From Alphaproteobacteria bacterium MarineAlpha6_Bin2 (GTDB taxonomy: Bacteria; Pseudomonadota; Alphaproteobacteria; GCA-002720895): a stretch of DNA of 6,942 nucleotides. Location: assembly GCA_002937815.1 (NCBI GenBank), contig PTKQ01000019.1, positions 1 through 6,942 on the forward strand, in the 5' to 3' direction. Each line of letters starts with the position of its first letter. Within the stretch, counting starts at the first letter, position 1. The position numbers and the translations under genes were made by a program. The notes under the pieces are model-generated. The model was not told the DNA's origin. It ran no database searches and saw only the letters and a list, made by a program, of their open reading frames with translations. Below, in pieces: positions 5,984 through 6,942 of this stretch.

Positions 5984-6558
5984 AAAAAAGAATAGTTCAA
6001 ATTTTTGTAATTATATTAATAGTTACTAGCTCGTTATTTTACTATCAAAAAAAGAATAAAAAAGTCCCAATAGGGGGGAACTTCAAATTAGTTAATCATT
6101 TAGGCAACAACACAACTAATAAAGATTTTAAAAATAATTTCTTACTTGTATTTTTTGGATTTACAAACTGTCCTGATATTTGCCCCAATACCCTGAACAA
6201 TATTTCAAAAGTCATGGATCAGCTCGATAAAAATGTCAGTATTATACCATTATTTATAACAGTAGATCCGGAACGAGATACTGTTGAAGTTCTAAAAAAA
6301 TATCTTACAAATTTTCATCCAAAAATAATAGGATTAACGGGAACAAATGAACAAATTGATTCTGTAAAAAAAAAATATAAGATTTTTTCAAAAAAAGTAA
6401 TGCAGATAGAAAAAGAAAGCCATGTAGATCATGGAGATTATGGTGTTGATCACGCAACTATAATATACCTAATGGATAAAAAAGGAAATTATCTAACTCA
6501 CTTTGGTACAGAAACAAATAGTTCTTTAATAATAGAAAAAATTAATCAATATATTTAG
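5974..6558 (+). CDS. SCO1/SenC family protein (copper/thiol-disulfide, membrane-anchored)
   Basis: A 194-residue SCO-family protein of typical length. Residues 7-24 form one N-terminal membrane anchor after a basic start (Lys4, Lys5, Arg6). The thioredoxin-fold domain is then exposed to the periplasm. It carries the copper/redox motif CPDIC (Cys66, Cys70) after VFFGFTN, the VDPERDT block (97-103), and the third copper ligand His160 in VDHATIIYLMD. All three metal ligands are therefore intact. SCO proteins deliver copper to, or reduce, the CuA centre of cytochrome c oxidase, and some act as thiol reductases. The Asp/His-rich HVDHGD loop (150-155) near the active site could add metal affinity. 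The ATG at 5974 overlaps the lipoprotein gene by 10 bp; AGAGG at 5959-5963 is a good ribosome site. No oxidase gene is visible nearby. Confidence 0.92.
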   Translation: MFLKKRIVQIFVIILIVTSSLFYYQKKNKKVPIGGNFKLVNHLGNNTTNKDFKNNFLLVFFGFTNCPDICPNTLNNISKVMDQLDKNVSIIPLFITVDPERDTVEVLKKYLTNFHPKIIGLTGTNEQIDSVKKKYKIFSKKVMQIEKESHVDHGDYGVDHATIIYLMDKKGNYLTHFGTETNSSLIIEKINQYI

Positions 6559-6798
6559 GATAATATTTTTTTATTTTCTACAAAAACAATTGATAGAAAG
6601 CAATGCTAATATTGAAAGCAGCACCCAGGTAATAAAATATTCGCCATCTGTAATATTATAGACTGCTCCAAAAAACTTTGCTGATTTAATCAACACATAT
6701 AGAAAAACGGTTCCTATTAATTGACTTAAAAGTATCCTCGATATTATTTTGTGTATTTGTTTTTTTTGTTTTGATTTTATGAAACACCAAAAAAAAGG
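6559..6798. other. Region downstream of SCO without a confidently called gene
   Basis: Apart from the minus-strand membrane-protein frame (6571-about 6780) I see no rRNA, tRNA, insertion sequence or regulatory dyad here. No plus-strand frame of useful length is present. There is no terminator directly after the SCO stop; the first strong hairpin is about 240 bp away. Confidence 0.5.
6571..6780 (-). CDS. Possible small two-helix membrane protein or gene remnant, no standard start codon
   Basis: A minus-strand frame is open from 6813 down to TAA 6573-6571 (about 80 codons), long for DNA this AT-rich. Read from the ATA at 6780 it gives 69 residues: a Lys/Gln-rich start, a first hydrophobic helix (about 19-32), a short loop with NITDGEYF, a second helix with TWVLLSILALL, and an ending CFCRK. 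This looks like a real small membrane protein. However, the frame has no ATG, and the first standard start is GTG at 6696, which would remove the first helix. The ATA at 6780 follows a GGTG by 4 bases, so a rare start, a mutated ATG, or a decayed gene are all possible. It lies just past the terminator at 6799-6829 and would need its own promoter. I do not recognise the family. Confidence 0.3.
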   Translation of the reverse strand: MKSKQKKQIHKIISRILLSQLIGTVFLYVLIKSAKFFGAVYNITDGEYFITWVLLSILALLSINCFCRK

Positions 6799-6829
6799 AA
6801 AACGGGCTAAGTATTATTTAGCCCGTTTT
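6799..6829. terminator. Bidirectional Rho-independent terminator
   Basis: A perfect 12-bp inverted repeat, AAAACGGGCTAA (6799-6810) and TTAGCCCGTTTT (6818-6829), has a 7-nt loop. Read leftward, the stem is followed by two C and then eight T (6796-6789), a strong U tract, so it mainly ends the gene entering from the right edge, whose stop lies 44 bp upstream. Read rightward, only the T run within the stem follows, so it could be a weaker, distant stop for the exported-protein transcript. Confidence 0.8.
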
Positions 6830-6872
6830 AAACTTACTTTTAAAATCAAGTGGTAGAAAAAAGAAGAGTTAT

Positions 6873-6942
6873 TTAGTTTCCTCCGCCTGAATCATCGCCG
6901 CCGCCTGAATCATCGCTAGAATCATTCCCGCCTGAATCATCG
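6873..6942 (-). CDS. C-terminal tail of an Asp/Ser/Gly-repeat protein (partial, 5' end outside window)
   Basis: Read on the minus strand, the right edge is open down to TAA 6875-6873 and encodes 22 residues made only of Asp, Ser, Gly and Asn: DDSGG, ND, SS, DDSGGG, DDSGGG and a final Asn. The repeated unit is Asp-Asp-Ser-Gly-Gly-Gly. Its codons (GAT, TCA, GGC) make this stretch much richer in GC than its surroundings. A strong terminator 44 bp downstream supports it being a true gene end. Acidic Gly-rich tails like this occur at the ends of exported or membrane proteins and may be flexible or cation-binding. The body of the protein is outside the window, so no function can be given. Confidence 0.65.
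   Translation of the reverse strand, partial: DDSGGNDSSDDSGGGDDSGGGN
6885..6942. repeat. Three exact 13-bp repeats within the Asp/Ser/Gly tail
   Basis: GCCTGAATCATCG occurs exactly at 6885-6897, 6903-6915 and 6930-6942, with a degenerate copy near 6918-6930. The start-to-start distances are 18 and 27 bp, both multiples of three, so copies keep the reading frame of the minus-strand gene. The identity at the DNA level points to recent duplication or slippage within the coding repeat. Confidence 0.75.

Noticed and set aside
6885..6942. CRISPR array or intergenic tandem repeat
   Set aside because: The units are only 13 bp, spaced 18 and 27 bp apart with no spacer-like unique segments, and they preserve a coding frame ending in TAA before a terminator.

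Overview
The window comes from a very AT-rich bacterium, roughly a quarter G+C judged by eye. Long A and T homopolymers run through the coding regions, the proteins are rich in Lys, Ile and Asn, and genes overlap or lie a few bases apart. This looks like a streamlined genome. Most of the gene content belongs to two C1-carrier cofactor pathways, methanofuran (methylofuran) and tetrahydromethanopterin (H4MPT), which in bacteria occur mainly in methylotrophs and formaldehyde oxidisers. The N-terminal signal peptide, lipobox and SCO protein in the right half fit a Gram-negative cell. My best guess is a low-GC methylotrophic proteobacterium, perhaps planktonic; the lineage is inference, not something the sequence proves.

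Layout, left to right. Positions 1-221 (+) hold the C-terminal end of an ATP-grasp ligase, probably MfnD. MfnF, an actin-fold kinase-like enzyme of methanofuran assembly, follows 10 bp later (232-1248, +). Its 3' end overlaps head-on, by 39 bp, the last gene of a five-gene leftward operon. In transcription order that operon is folB (4826-4455), a DmrB/AfpA-type flavoprotein (4458-3916), a dihydropteroate-synthase-like protein with a DUF6513 N-terminus (3923-2466), a DUF447 protein (2462-1923) and mfnB (1917-1210). Its junctions are -4, -8, +3 and +5 bp.

How the left half works together. MfnB makes the furan phosphate of methanofuran, MfnD adds glutamate to tyramine, and MfnF joins the furan and tyramine-glutamate parts. 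FolB makes the pterin alcohol precursor, the DHPS-like protein probably couples the pterin to the ribofuranosylaminobenzene unit, and the flavoprotein probably performs the final reduction to H4MPT. DUF447 is a flavin-fold protein of unassigned function. None of the catabolic enzymes that use these cofactors (Fae, MtdB, Mch, Fhc) is in the window.

Right half. A short AT-rich divergent intergenic region (4827-4908) leads rightward into three tightly packed genes for exported proteins: a secreted protein of unknown family (4909-5604), a small lipoprotein with a Cys-Ser-Cys motif (5606-5983), and an SCO1/SenC copper/thiol protein (5974-6558). The gaps are 1 bp and a 10 bp overlap.

The last 384 bp contain three things on the minus strand. 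One is a two-helix membrane-protein reading frame without an ATG (6571-about 6780). The second is a perfect 12-bp-stem terminator (6799-6829). The third is the C-terminal tail of a gene entering from the right, made of Asp-Asp-Ser-Gly-Gly-Gly repeats and far richer in GC than the rest. No tRNA, rRNA, insertion sequence or CRISPR array was seen.
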